From: Methanocella_A sp049676595
GTDB lineage: Archaea > Halobacteriota > Methanocellia > Methanocellales > Methanocellaceae
Assembly: GCF_049676595.1 (NCBI RefSeq)
Contig: NZ_CP187259.1
Span: forward strand, 1,426,001-1,490,000
Direction of reading: 5' to 3'
DNA: 64,000 nt
Below the pieces are notes generated by a model. The model ran no database searches. It was not told the origin of the DNA and saw only the letters and a list, made by a program, of their open reading frames with translations. A program made the translations under genes and the position numbers. Shown here in pieces: positions 43,891 through 52,849 of the stretch (position 1 is the first letter of the stretch; the number at the start of each line of letters is the position of its first letter).

Positions 43891-44337
43891 TTAAAGGTGG
43901 ACGAACTCGCTGTCCGGCCCGCCCCACCACTTGTTGTAGTTATCCACTGCAGTGTTGTACTTCTCTTTCGCCACGTCGATGTTAGCCCTCAGGGTGGCCT
44001 CGTTGCCCGTCACTGTGGAGTATTCCTGGCTGTCCGGCTTGAGAGTCCTGAGGTAGACCTGTCCTGCATCGAGTGTCTCGTTGCTGGTGGTAAGCAGTTC
44101 GGTCGTCAGGTTTCTGTCCAGCTCTAGCCATGCCTTGAACTCGGGCTGGCTCATCATTACGCCCGACCTCGCTTCGTAAGCCGCGGTCAGGTTGGCCAGC
44201 GACTGCTGGGATTTGCCCAGCTTCTGGTAATAATCTGCCGCTAATGCGGAGTCGCCAGACTGCTGAGTGCATCCGGCAATTAATAGAACAGCTACTGTCA
44301 GAGCAATGACTGTAAGAATACTCGTAATCTGTTTCAT
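43891..44337 (-). CDS. small exported lipoprotein
   Basis: 148 residues from ATG 44337 (AGAGGAC upstream; an in-frame TTG at 44352 is less likely). The signal peptide ends in the lipobox LLIAGC near residue 24, and the mature part is helical and coiled-coil-like (KLGKSQQSLANLTAAYEARS ... AKEKYNTAVDNYNKWW). No family was recognised. It is probably anchored on the outer face of the membrane. Confidence 0.6.
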   Translation of the reverse strand: MKQITSILTVIALTVAVLLIAGCTQQSGDSALAADYYQKLGKSQQSLANLTAAYEARSGVMMSQPEFKAWLELDRNLTTELLTTSNETLDAGQVYLRTLKPDSQEYSTVTGNEATLRANIDVAKEKYNTAVDNYNKWWGGPDSEFVHL

Positions 44338-44414
44338 ATTAGTCCTCTGCAATACCTATTGCAGGCTGGTATATGGTCAAAGTCTGATAAAATGGTTACC
44401 CATCTGCTAAGTTG

Positions 44415-45530
44415 CTACCCGATCTCTTTCCTGACATCCATGAGCGTGCCCGACGGGCAGTCGACCATGCCCAGAGCGGCGACGGCGCCGATGATGCCTC
44501 TTTTACCGGTGATCTCGTAGGTCCTGACTTTGGACTTTTTCGCCGCTTCCAGCGCTTCTTCGACTGTTACCACCCGGGTGCGTGCCATTCTCGTGAACCT
44601 GACCAGCTCCGGGCAGTTGCGGAGCCCGACCTTGACAGCCATGCCGGTATGATCTGACCCGGTCTGGGATGTCACGTACTCTATAGCGGTCTGGATGGCC
44701 GATTCGACCAGCTCTTGCTTTGCTCCAAGCTCGATGTAGCTGACCGAGTTGCCGGCGGTCTTGCCGGGCGCTTCGGGGTACAGGAAGCCTACGTTGTGGG
44801 ATATGCGCTGCACGCCCTCTATCGCCGACAGTAAGTCCAGCAGAGACAGGGTCAGCGCAAAAGTCGCCCCATGGGTTGCGCTGTCCGTATCATCGACGGC
44901 GATCACGAGGTGCTTCAGAGCTTCCGTGGCGACGACACCCTCGGTATAGGCGCCTTTCTGGGAGTACCTGACGTCGAGGACTCCGTCTGCCTGCTCCATC
45001 ATCTCGGTTAAAGAATATGCAGGCCCTCCGAAAGTCCGGATCGTCTGGTAGACCAGGCCGTCCTTGACGCAGACCTTTTTCAGGCATAGCGACGCTGCGT
45101 CGTCCATCCTGAGGTCGCCGGGCATCAGCTTCTGCCGCAGGATCAGGCCATTCTTCCTGACCCGGGGATTGCCCAGGGCGTACATGTACTCGCAGAACGA
45201 GATACAGCCCTCGCTGCGGCACTCGTGGAAGATCTCCACGGCGCCCGCCGCACCGGCGGACTCGTCTGCCGTGGTAAAAATCCGCTTGCAGGCCGTCGTC
45301 GGCAGGCTCCTCGTCCGCCTGCGGGCATACCGGGCTCTGCGCCGGCCGGCACGTTCCTCGAGAACCTCTACGCACCCCTCGTCGACGAAGCGATTGATCC
45401 AGTCCTGCAGGGTGCTTCTGGGCAAACCAGTGTCGACAACGAGGTCCTGCACGTCGAAATAGCCTTTCTCGTGTGTGATCTTCTCTATGAGGCCGATCAG
45501 TTCCCTGCGTTTTTCGATGAGCTTGAGCAC
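44415..45530 (-). CDS. winged-helix plus TiaS-like (DDTD motif) protein
   Basis: 371 residues. Residues 1-about 70 form a winged-helix domain (DVQDLVVDTGLPRSTLQDWI) with a basic RRRARYARRR stretch. The C-terminal half contains VIAVDDTDSATHGATFALTLS, the motif by which TiaS-type tRNA(Ile2) agmatinyl-cytidine synthetases bind ATP, and HTGMAVKVG. TiaS zinc-ribbon and OB parts are not evident. From memory, TiaS-like proteins of this kind in methanogens are called methanogenesis marker 11, but I could not check this. Start GTG at 45530. Confidence 0.5.
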   Translation of the reverse strand: MLKLIEKRRELIGLIEKITHEKGYFDVQDLVVDTGLPRSTLQDWINRFVDEGCVEVLEERAGRRRARYARRRTRSLPTTACKRIFTTADESAGAAGAVEIFHECRSEGCISFCEYMYALGNPRVRKNGLILRQKLMPGDLRMDDAASLCLKKVCVKDGLVYQTIRTFGGPAYSLTEMMEQADGVLDVRYSQKGAYTEGVVATEALKHLVIAVDDTDSATHGATFALTLSLLDLLSAIEGVQRISHNVGFLYPEAPGKTAGNSVSYIELGAKQELVESAIQTAIEYVTSQTGSDHTGMAVKVGLRNCPELVRFTRMARTRVVTVEEALEAAKKSKVRTYEITGKRGIIGAVAALGMVDCPSGTLMDVRKEIG

Positions 45531-45539
45531 TGGCTACCA

Positions 45540-45749
45540 TCCCGTTATTAGTTACGTACTGCGTACTAGTTGTTTTACATGATCGTAAATATATCTGTTG
45601 AGGTAGCGCGCATATCTGCCCCGAAGGGGCAATCCATTCCATACAATAACCCTTTTTGCTCCGCAGGAGCACCACAAGCCGCTTAAATGATGATGCCGTC
45701 ACGTATATATGCAATGGGCTAAACCATTGTTTTGAAAAGGGTATGCCTC
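45540..45749. other. divergent intergenic region with two short hairpins
   Basis: Two perfect small hairpins, GCCCC-GAA-GGGGC (about 45616-45631) and TGCTCC-GCA-GGAGCA (about 45657-45671), lie between divergent genes. TATA-like AAATATATC is near 45588 and ACGTATATATGC near 45700. The first likely serves one direction and the second the other. No RNA gene is proposed. Confidence 0.4.
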
Positions 45750-46925
45750 ATGGGTCCGTTAGAACCACCTGAAGATAGTATAGTCACAAAAATCGCGTTT
45801 TTCGGGGTGCTTGCCGTGCTGCTGATCATTCTAGGCGGCTGCGCATACTTCATCTACGGCTTCATCAGCCCGCCGTCGGATGACCCGGTTTTTCCCACGC
45901 CGACACCGGTGCCCACTCCCACCGTGGTTATCACGCCTACTCCTGTGATTACCCCTACGCCGACGGCTATGCCTACGCTCCAGATCGAGCCTACCCCCGA
46001 GCCTACTGCGATACCTGTCGTTGACTACCAGTACGATACCCGGGTCACCGACGGGCTGAAAATTGTCACTCCTCCCGGCATCTGGGAGAACTACGTGGTT
46101 TACGACGAGCGGCTCGGCGACAATAACTACAAGGTCCACCTCTTCAACGTGAGGTCTCTGGAAGACCTGGTCATCGCCACCGGCAACGTACGCTCGTATG
46201 GTGCCATCGGTGAAGGCAAGGTAGCTATAATGAACGTCGGGGATTACAGTATTAAGCTCTACGACATAGAATCTAAGAGCTCTCAGGGTATAACTCCCAA
46301 TAAACAGTTCCCGAGGGCCTTTCCGAGCATCTTCAAGGATTACGTAATATATACGGGCGACGAGGGTGGCACTAACGAGGTGCTGGGCAGGATCAATATC
46401 TGGAGCCTTTATGCACACAGGCTGTCCGACGGCCTCGACAGCATGTGGGCTGTCGACATAACGGAGCCCAGGGAACCCAGAGGCGAAGGAAACAACCTCG
46501 TCTGGTGGACCATCTCGGGCACCAGGAAAGAGGTCATGCTCTACGACATCAAGAAGGGTAATCTCAAGACTATCAGCTCGGATAACTGTGATCATCCCCG
46601 GATGTCCAACGGTATAATCGTGTACCACAACGGTGCCGATCATCACATCTACCTGTACGAGACCTCGTCGGGCCAGACCCGCAAGGTCGTCGCCATAGGG
46701 CGACAGTACAGCGCCGACATATCGGGCAGCAAGATCGTCTACGATGATAACCGGGACGGCAACTGGGACATCTACCTGTTCGACCTGTCGACCGGCAAGG
46801 AGACGCAGATCACTAACGAGCCTCACGACCAGATGAGCCCCCAGATATACGGTAACAACGTCATCTACATGGACAACCGTAACAACCCCCTCGGCAACTG
46901 GGACATCTATACGATTAAAGTCTAA
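45750..46925 (+). CDS. exported TolB-like beta-propeller protein
   Basis: 391 residues from ATG 45750. One membrane helix (about 12-35; a cysteine in ILGGCAYF could be a lipobox) and a Thr/Pro linker rich in TPTP (about 45-95) lead to repeated blades: YVVYDERLGDNNYKVHLFNV, YVIYTGDEGG, NLVWWTISGTRKEVMLYDI, GIIVYHNGADHHIYLYE, KIVYDDNRDGNWDIYLFDL and VIYMDNRNNPLGNWDIYTI. This is a propeller of about six blades, surface-displayed. Ligand unknown. Confidence 0.78.
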   Translation: MGPLEPPEDSIVTKIAFFGVLAVLLIILGGCAYFIYGFISPPSDDPVFPTPTPVPTPTVVITPTPVITPTPTAMPTLQIEPTPEPTAIPVVDYQYDTRVTDGLKIVTPPGIWENYVVYDERLGDNNYKVHLFNVRSLEDLVIATGNVRSYGAIGEGKVAIMNVGDYSIKLYDIESKSSQGITPNKQFPRAFPSIFKDYVIYTGDEGGTNEVLGRINIWSLYAHRLSDGLDSMWAVDITEPREPRGEGNNLVWWTISGTRKEVMLYDIKKGNLKTISSDNCDHPRMSNGIIVYHNGADHHIYLYETSSGQTRKVVAIGRQYSADISGSKIVYDDNRDGNWDIYLFDLSTGKETQITNEPHDQMSPQIYGNNVIYMDNRNNPLGNWDIYTIKV

Positions 46926-46952
46926 CGGGGCGCAGACAGGCAGGAGTAACTA

Positions 46953-47900
46953 GTGATACCAATGATAGACATAAGCGCATGGCTCCGGGAATTTCGCTAC
47001 CGGTTCCTGCTGTTCGTCTCTCTGCCCGTGCTGCTGGGAGCCGCCATCGCCTACATGTACTACCCCGTAGACTTCAGCCTCGGGTATTTTCTTCTCTCCG
47101 TCATTGCCATGCTTCTACTCCACTCCGGGACGATCATCATCAACGACTACTTCGATTTCCGGAGCGGCACAGATATCCTGAACCAGTCGAGGACCCCGTA
47201 CAGCGGCGGAAGCGGGCTACTCCCTGAGAATGCGCTGAAGCCCTGGCACGTGCTGCTCGTCGGTGCGGGCTGCTTTGGGCTCTGTATTGTCATAGGGCTG
47301 CTGATCGTCCTTGCCCGGGGCCCGGCTATCCTGGTGATCGGCTTTGCCGGAGTATGCCTGGGTGTTGCCTACACCACTCCGCCATTCAAGCTTTGCTACC
47401 GCGGGCTGGGTGAAATAGCCCGGCTGGCAGCAACTCCGCTGATAGTCTTCGGGGCGTTTTTCGTCCAGGTGCCCGTATTTTCGCTCCCCGAGCTCGTAAG
47501 CGTCTATCCCGCACTCTTCACCTGCCTCGTGGCATCGCTGCCCGTCGCCTTTTTAAACGCCGCAGCCCTGTACATCTTCGAGTTCCCGGATTACGAGGCC
47601 GACCGCCAGGTCGGGAAAAACAATCTTGTCGTAAAGCTGGGTACAAAAAACGCTTCCTACCTGTACTTCCTCATGCAGGCAGCGGCCTACGGATCGCTCA
47701 TCCTCGCCCTTCTGGCCGGAATCATACCCTGGCCGGCCGCTATTGTCCTCTTACTCATCCCGGCATCCGCATATGCGGCAGCAGGGCTCTTCAAACACAA
47801 CGCCGAGGCTAAGAAGCTATTACCTTACCTGCGGGCCACCAGCAACGTGTACATCCTGGCCAGCATCATCATGGTGCTCGCCTACATCCTGCGCTTTTAA
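46953..47900 (+). CDS. UbiA-family prenyltransferase
   Basis: 315 residues with about nine membrane segments. The two Asp-rich motifs are NDYFDFRSGTD (near 65) and DYEADRQVGKNN (near 210), which bind the prenyl diphosphate through Mg. MenA-like members prenylate naphthoquinone precursors, whereas other archaeal members make lipids (digeranylgeranylglyceryl phosphate), haem or other products; the acceptor is not decided here. The GTG at 46953 has GGAG upstream at good spacing. Confidence 0.88.
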   Translation: MIPMIDISAWLREFRYRFLLFVSLPVLLGAAIAYMYYPVDFSLGYFLLSVIAMLLLHSGTIIINDYFDFRSGTDILNQSRTPYSGGSGLLPENALKPWHVLLVGAGCFGLCIVIGLLIVLARGPAILVIGFAGVCLGVAYTTPPFKLCYRGLGEIARLAATPLIVFGAFFVQVPVFSLPELVSVYPALFTCLVASLPVAFLNAAALYIFEFPDYEADRQVGKNNLVVKLGTKNASYLYFLMQAAAYGSLILALLAGIIPWPAAIVLLLIPASAYAAAGLFKHNAEAKKLLPYLRATSNVYILASIIMVLAYILRF

Positions 47901-48028
47901 AAGTTTAAAGTGTTGTCTCTGCGCTCGTGAACGTAGACTAACACTGCGCTGTGACCGACTGGAAGCAGTCCCTTGCATACAGGATCACAGATTGATTCTG
48001 TCATGAAAAGGGCGTTTTCAAGTATGGC

Positions 48029-48422
48029 CCATGAAAAAATCTTCGGGAGGTCGGAGAGTTCCCGGGAGTCCGGGGAGGTTTTTCAAAGTGGGAGGTTTGA
48101 GAGGATAAGGAGGTCAGAGAGGAGGTCAGAGAGAATGGTAAGGTTAGGGAGGATCGTTTCTAATGGTGATTCCCGGTTTTTGGGATGGTCAGGTACCGTT
48201 TACACGAAGTACACAAGGTACGCGAAGTACGCGAAGTTTTACTATAAGATCGGCTTGCAGTCAGCCTGTTTATCAGACTTTGAGTACTTCGTGTACTTCG
48301 AGTACTTCGTGTAAATGGTACGGGCACTCGTATAACAGGCTTCAGGAATTACCATTGATTTAATCCTCCCCGGCCTCCTCGCTTACCCTCTCAGCACCCC
48401 CACACACAAGAATTTTTCATGG
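48029..48422. mobile_element. candidate non-autonomous inserted element with terminal inverted repeats
   Basis: 394 bp bounded by CCATGAAAAAATCTTC (48029-48044) and its near complement CAAGAATTTTTCATGG (48407-48422). Inside are a purine-rich left flank with repeated GGAGGTCAGAGAG, a pyrimidine-rich right flank (CCTCCCCGGCCTCCTCGC), and a family C inverted repeat in the centre. There is no transposase reading frame. It sits inside the family B copy. Confidence 0.55.
48191..48332. repeat. family C inverted repeat, copy 2
   Basis: Arms at 48193-48238 and 48276-48321 are built from the same 9-bp units (ACGAAGTAC, ACAAGGTAC, GCGAAGTAC) as copy 1 at 10.9 kb. The outer GTCAGGTACC and AAATGGTACGGGC are shared, and similarity continues into CTCGTATAACAGGCTTC. 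The centre differs between copies. Confidence 0.85.
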
Positions 48423-48644
48423 AATACATATTCGACAAATTTCACAGATGTTGATCGATAATCGAAAAGAAAATGGCTCATAGTATTCCTTTCATTTAAA
48501 ATAGTCATCTGTGCAATCCGTGCAATCTGTCGAAATCTGTGATCTGGCACAGCGCAGTGTTCGTCTTGCTGACTCACGCCACATGAGCAACCAGAAACGC
48601 TAAGCGCATCGATCGTGTTCCTTCACGAGCGATTAAAAAAGTAA

Positions 48645-49589
48645 TTATTTGCCTCTGGCCAGGACATAGTCGCCCAGGGCGTAGAGTAAATCTCTGGACG
48701 GGCCTGGCCTGACGGCTTCGAGGTGGCGCCTGGCATTGTTGATCTGCTCCATCGCGAGGCTTTCTGCCCTTGCCACGGAGGGCTTGAGCGCATCTCTGAG
48801 CTCATCCCTGTTCATGGCCAGCATTTTCTCCCGGGTGAGGCCGGATTCGTTGGCCAGCAGCATGATCATCGTCGGCCTGTCCATCTTGAGGTCGATTAAA
48901 GTGGGCTTGCCCAGCGAGTCGGTACTAGCTGTGACGTCGAGGATGTCATCCCTGATCTGGAAGGCGATGCCGATGCTGGTTCCGTATTGGCCGAGGGCTT
49001 TGATTTCCCTGTCGGTGCCGCCGCCGACGAGGGCGCCGATCTCTGCGGAGGCGCTGAACAATGATGCGGTCTTGCGCTCAGCGATCTTGTAGTAATCCTT
49101 AAGCGTGTAGTCCTTTCCTACGAGCTCCAGCGCTTCGCCCTCTGCAAGGCTGAGCATGGAGTTCGCCGCACATTCGATGATCGCGTTGGTCATCTTCGAG
49201 CTGCTCTTTGAAGCCTGCCTGATGGTGAGCGCCAGCAGCGCGTCGCAGGCGATGAGGGCCATGTTGTTTCCCCAGCGGTGGTTGATGGTCGACCTGCCAC
49301 GCCTGGTTTCAGCAGCGTCGATTACGTCGTCCATAACCAGGGATGTGTTGTGGATCATCTCCATCACGGCTGCAGGGACCAGCGCCTGAGCGATGTTCCC
49401 TCCTACTGCCTCGCAGGAAATGGTGAGGAGCGAGGCACGCACCTTTTTACCCTTCTGGCACAGGGCGTATCTTACGACTTCCGCGAGCTCAGGGGGCTCG
49501 ATAACAAAAGACAGTAAACCCATCTCCTTGTCTATCAATGCCGCTCTGCTCTCCAGCACCTTTTCAATGTCGACGGAAGATCCCCTCAT
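48645..49589 (-). CDS. polyprenyl (geranylgeranyl) diphosphate synthase
   Basis: 314 residues. The first Asp-rich motif is in VMDDVIDAAETRRG (near 85) and the second in FQIRDDILD (near 215). The residues four and five before the first motif are Ser and Thr with no aromatic, which in this family favours products of C20 or longer over farnesyl diphosphate. It supplies geranylgeranyl chains for archaeal lipids or longer prenyls. The ATG at 49589 with GGTAAT upstream is preferred to GTG 49601. Confidence 0.92.
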   Translation of the reverse strand: MRGSSVDIEKVLESRAALIDKEMGLLSFVIEPPELAEVVRYALCQKGKKVRASLLTISCEAVGGNIAQALVPAAVMEMIHNTSLVMDDVIDAAETRRGRSTINHRWGNNMALIACDALLALTIRQASKSSSKMTNAIIECAANSMLSLAEGEALELVGKDYTLKDYYKIAERKTASLFSASAEIGALVGGGTDREIKALGQYGTSIGIAFQIRDDILDVTASTDSLGKPTLIDLKMDRPTMIMLLANESGLTREKMLAMNRDELRDALKPSVARAESLAMEQINNARRHLEAVRPGPSRDLLYALGDYVLARGK

Positions 49590-49708
49590 ATTACCATTCA
49601 CTTAAGAACGCACACAAGATATAATAGTTTGCTTTCGTGCAGGCTACACATGCCGAAAATTAATATAAAACTCCGTGAAAACTGGCACTGGCAGTTACCT
49701 TCTCTCCC

Positions 49709-50464
49709 CTAGCGGGGCGCACACGCCACAAAGATCGCATCGTACGTATCTCTCAGGCCGTGCGGAGTCAGCCTGAAATCGCAGTATATCGCCAGGTCTG
49801 TAAACCCTGTTTCGAGCATCAGCTGCTCCAGCTTTTTCACCGGGACGGGATTATACTCTACGACGTCCACGTGGAACTCTGCTTTACCGCCGCGCTCTAT
49901 GACCGAGAGTATGTTGAATATGACCCGGTCCCGCAGGTAGTCGATGGCAAAGATGAAGACCTCGGTACCCCCTGCATGCCGCTTGAACCTGGACGGGATA
50001 AAGCGATCTCTGTCCCGGTAGAGGGCGTCAAAATCCTCCATGTGGATGATGCAGATTCCGCCGGGTACCAGTGCCTGTTTCATACTGCGCAGAGCTTTAA
50101 GCAGGCATTCATCCGTGGGCTCATGCGGCAGAGAATTGCCCATCGACAGTACGCAGTCGAACTTTCGGCCCGGCACAAGCTGCAACGACTTGACGTCAGC
50201 CTGGTGAAGCCTGACCTTCAGGCCTCTCACCTCCAGGTTCCTGCCCGCAACCCGGAGCATCTCGGGCGAAAGATCGACTCCCTCCACGTAGTAGCCCATT
50301 TCAGTCAGCATAACACAGTGGAAGCCAGTGCCACAATGGCAGTCGAGGACAGACTTTACGTGTTCAGGAAGCACCCGCCTGAAGAACGTCTCTTCCCGCT
50401 TTCGCCTGTGGTCCCAGTCGATCAGCAAATCGAAGCGCTCTGCGAAGCCTGTGTATGGGTCCAT
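49709..50464 (-). CDS. class I SAM-dependent methyltransferase
   Basis: 251 residues. Motif I is LDCHCGTGFHCVMLTEMGY near residue 40, with an unusual CHCGTG for the glycine loop; motif II is VEGVDLSPEML and motif IV FDCVLSMGNSLPH. An added C-terminal half (FHVDVVEYNPVPVKKLEQLM, ETGFTDLAIYCDF) is typical of small-molecule methyltransferases. The substrate is unknown. Confidence 0.85.
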   Translation of the reverse strand: MDPYTGFAERFDLLIDWDHRRKREETFFRRVLPEHVKSVLDCHCGTGFHCVMLTEMGYYVEGVDLSPEMLRVAGRNLEVRGLKVRLHQADVKSLQLVPGRKFDCVLSMGNSLPHEPTDECLLKALRSMKQALVPGGICIIHMEDFDALYRDRDRFIPSRFKRHAGGTEVFIFAIDYLRDRVIFNILSVIERGGKAEFHVDVVEYNPVPVKKLEQLMLETGFTDLAIYCDFRLTPHGLRDTYDAIFVACAPR

Positions 50465-50545
50465 TATTCAGATATGAGCTTCACAGGCATTAATAGCGTG
50501 GCACAAGATGTCGCGACAGGGGCATTTATCCCAGCCTCCCCGAAA

Positions 50546-51040
50546 CTAAAGTTTTAGCGTCAGCTGGTTGATGATTACGCTCGCCACGAGGGCTATCGCA
50601 AACCCTCCGATCAGCGTGTCGGTTTCTATGGCGGCAGCGCCGCTCTGCAGGTATAGAGCCCCACTGCAAAGTGTCACGATGAAGATGGTAACGCCCAATG
50701 CAACTGCTGCGCCTCCTATGATTGCTGTAGTCTGCCCTGCACCAGTGCGCTGTAGGAGTACTGTAGCAGCGATAAACGCCAGCGCGAAGACTAATAATAT
50801 GATAGTTGCCGATACCGGCAGAGACGTACTCTGGGTTATAAGGTAGACGAAACCGAACGCCATCAGCATCATGGCGAGGGCCATGAGGACTGCGATCAGA
50901 AAAGCTCTGGCCAGGACGGTCCAGGTATCACGAGTCACGCGCGTTCCGGGTATAATAATCACTGCCTGTAAGTACTGGTATATGGGCACAGGCTTGGATA
51001 TAGCTATTTTGGTGGGCAGAACTGCTGTGCCGTAAAACAA
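50546..51040 (-). CDS. small membrane protein of unknown function
   Basis: 164 residues from the longest start, or 130 from a GTG at 50938 (VTRDTWTVLARAFLI), which would begin just before the first of four hydrophobic segments. The order is TM (about 45-70), TM (75-95), TM (105-130), TM (140-162). No family was recognised. The extra N-terminus is not hydrophobic enough to be a signal, so the shorter form is plausible. Confidence 0.5.
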   Translation of the reverse strand: MFYGTAVLPTKIAISKPVPIYQYLQAVIIIPGTRVTRDTWTVLARAFLIAVLMALAMMLMAFGFVYLITQSTSLPVSATIILLVFALAFIAATVLLQRTGAGQTTAIIGGAAVALGVTIFIVTLCSGALYLQSGAAAIETDTLIGGFAIALVASVIINQLTLKL

Positions 51041-51057
51041 ACTTTATGTTTATAGTT

Positions 51058-51380
51058 GCTCGTGTGACGTGAGACAGCAAGACGAACGCTGTGCTGTGCA
51101 TAACTGATTACTCAAACTGCATGAGATAGCAACACGAGCGCTGCGCTGTGCCAGATCACAGATTACGACAGATTCGACAGATTGCACAGACGACTATACT
51201 ATATAAGATGAATACTGCGAACCATTCAATTATTATCTATTAACATCTGTGCAATCTGTTAAATCCATTGTAATCTGTGATCTGGCACAGCGCAGCGTTC
51301 GTCCACGTTCACGGGCACAGAGTTAACACTTCTAATGTTTTCCGAGAAATCTGTATCAAGCACAGCGCAGCGTTCGCTGT
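51058..51380. repeat. family B long-hairpin element, copy 3
   Basis: Arms GCTGCGCTGTGCCAGATCAC and GTGATCTGGCACAGCGCAGC enclose CAGATTGCACAGA / TCTGTGCAATCTG and a loop in reverse orientation (ATAAGATGAATACTGCGAAC). Outer CACAGCGCAGCGTTCG units lie on both sides. It fills most of the 425-base gap between two leftward genes; nothing else was seen there. Confidence 0.85.
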
Positions 51381-51465
51381 TGGAACAGTAGTGACAATGT
51401 CGGATCGATATGCTAACGTTGCACAGAAAAGGGTACTCTAGCAAAAATTAGATGCGGTTGCCGGC

Positions 51466-52020
51466 TTAGGCCGTGGTTGTGGGATCCACGGAGGTCTTGT
51501 GCCGGGCCACCGCATCGACTGGTTTGCTGGCTGCGTAGCGTCTATGGAACGTAGATGCTACTACAAGGATAATCGTACAGACAAACACTCCTGTTATTAG
51601 CAGGGTGTTGTAGCCCAGAGTGGTGAACAGCATGGCCATATCTGCCCCGGGCGAGTAGTTGATCAGGCTCTCGACAGTTCTCAGGGAGAGCACGTACACG
51701 GCGATGTCCAGCCGGATCAGGTACGCCAGGATGACGGCTACGGTGGTAAAAGCGACGCCTCCCGCGAGCACTAGCTCTGCCTGGTACTGGAGTGGTAACA
51801 CTGTGTGCGTCGTGGCTCCGTCGAAACCCAGAGGGCTGACGTACACGTCGAACACCTTCGCTCCGAACAGCGTGGCTAGCGCTGCGTGCCCGGCTTCGTG
51901 AGAAGCTACGAACAGCACGTTAAAGAGCCAGAACGCGACTATGATCGCTGCTATTTTTACGAGGAAAGCGAACCCCTGGCTGAAGTGCTTCGCGTTTCCG
52001 TTAACCCTGGGGTAGTCCAC
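51466..52020 (-). CDS. M50-like membrane metalloprotease
   Basis: 184 residues and four to five membrane segments. The zinc motif is SHEAGHAALA (HExxH form, near 42) and a later segment ESLINYSPGADM is placed like the NxxPxxxxDG motif of site-2 proteases, with NYSPGAD in place of the usual DG end. It is shorter than full site-2 proteases. Start GTG 52020, preceded by GGTGAT. An intramembrane protease role is likely but unproven. Confidence 0.7.
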   Translation of the reverse strand: MDYPRVNGNAKHFSQGFAFLVKIAAIIVAFWLFNVLFVASHEAGHAALATLFGAKVFDVYVSPLGFDGATTHTVLPLQYQAELVLAGGVAFTTVAVILAYLIRLDIAVYVLSLRTVESLINYSPGADMAMLFTTLGYNTLLITGVFVCTIILVVASTFHRRYAASKPVDAVARHKTSVDPTTTA

Positions 52021-52218
52021 CGTATCACCTGTGAAATACCCCCCACACGATCAAAGATAGGGAGCTGTTGAATTTATATGTTTTGTTACAAATTTCTAAT
52101 TAAAAAAGAATAGGCTGTATTATCAATATATATGGTAAATATGGTCATATATATATGGATAGGTGTATCCTGCGGATCCACAGTATACGCTGCCCAAAAA
52201 TGTAACTAAAAAGGGGCT

Positions 52219-52773
52219 TTATCGGTCCTTCGGAGTCCGGCCATTTTTCTGCTGCTCTGCCAGCGTATATAACCTGGAAGCTATTGCCCCGATCGCTGTA
52301 CAGGTTTCGAAGGAAACTCCCTTCCCGTCCGTGATATCGAGATGATAGGGGGCCATTTCAAAATACTCTTTTGGAAGGCCTTTACGCCCCAGCCCGATCA
52401 GGATGAATAGCGGCTTGTTCCTCGCCATCATGTCAGCCACATCCCGGGAGGACACCATCTTCTTCTTATCCCCGTGGCTGGATGTCACGACGAGCGAGCC
52501 GAACTGGGCAGGGAATCCTTTCTGGGGGATATCCATGACGTAAAGCCTCTTTTCGTCCTGCAGCTTCTGCAGATAAGCTCCCGACTCCCCTATCGTGGTA
52601 TTATCCCTGACAAAGTCGACCAGCTCCTGCTTCTCGAAATCGTAAGGAAAGCCGACAAGCGCCAGGTTAAAGCCGAAGGCGTAGGCGATCGGCGCTCCCC
52701 TCGCAATGCCCCTGTAATGCGCTTCCACGACCTTGTTCCGGTCGTAAGTGTTGTAAAGCCCGAGCGTCAGCAT
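52219..52773 (-). CDS. DUF531 family protein (possible SPOUT-fold RNA methyltransferase)
   Basis: 184 residues starting MLTLGLYNTYDRNKVVEAHY, the DUF531 opening as I recall it. The C-terminal part (LFILIGLGRKGLPKE ... YHLDITDGKGVSFETCTAIG) has the arrangement of the knotted SAM site of SPOUT methyltransferases. An archaeal protein with unproven function; an RNA-modifying role is the usual suggestion. The 198 bases before the next gene hold only AT-rich sequence with TATATA runs (52130-52158). Confidence 0.7.
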   Translation of the reverse strand: MLTLGLYNTYDRNKVVEAHYRGIARGAPIAYAFGFNLALVGFPYDFEKQELVDFVRDNTTIGESGAYLQKLQDEKRLYVMDIPQKGFPAQFGSLVVTSSHGDKKKMVSSRDVADMMARNKPLFILIGLGRKGLPKEYFEMAPYHLDITDGKGVSFETCTAIGAIASRLYTLAEQQKNGRTPKDR

Positions 52774-52849
52774 GATAAACAGGGGAAAATAAGGGCTGTG
52801 GCACGAAAAGCTTTTTCATAACTGATATCCTGGCGATTTCTCAAATCAC

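Larger units (their letters stand above)
47908..48620. repeat. family B element, copy 2, split by an insertion
   Basis: The left part (47908-48005) has the outer family B sequence GCGCTCGTGAACGTAG, CTGCGCTGTGACCGACTGG and GGATCACAGATT. The right part (48431-48620) has the loop TTGATCGATAATCG and the descending arm CATCTGTGCAATC...CACAGCGCAG. About 425 bp between them are foreign to the family. Together they fill the 744-base gap between two convergent genes. Confidence 0.75.

Noticed and set aside
45600..45680. A small RNA made of the two hairpins GCCCC-GAA-GGGGC and CTCC-GCA-GGAG
   Set aside because: The stems are short and isolated, with no T-tract on either strand. They may be operators, but an RNA gene is not supported.
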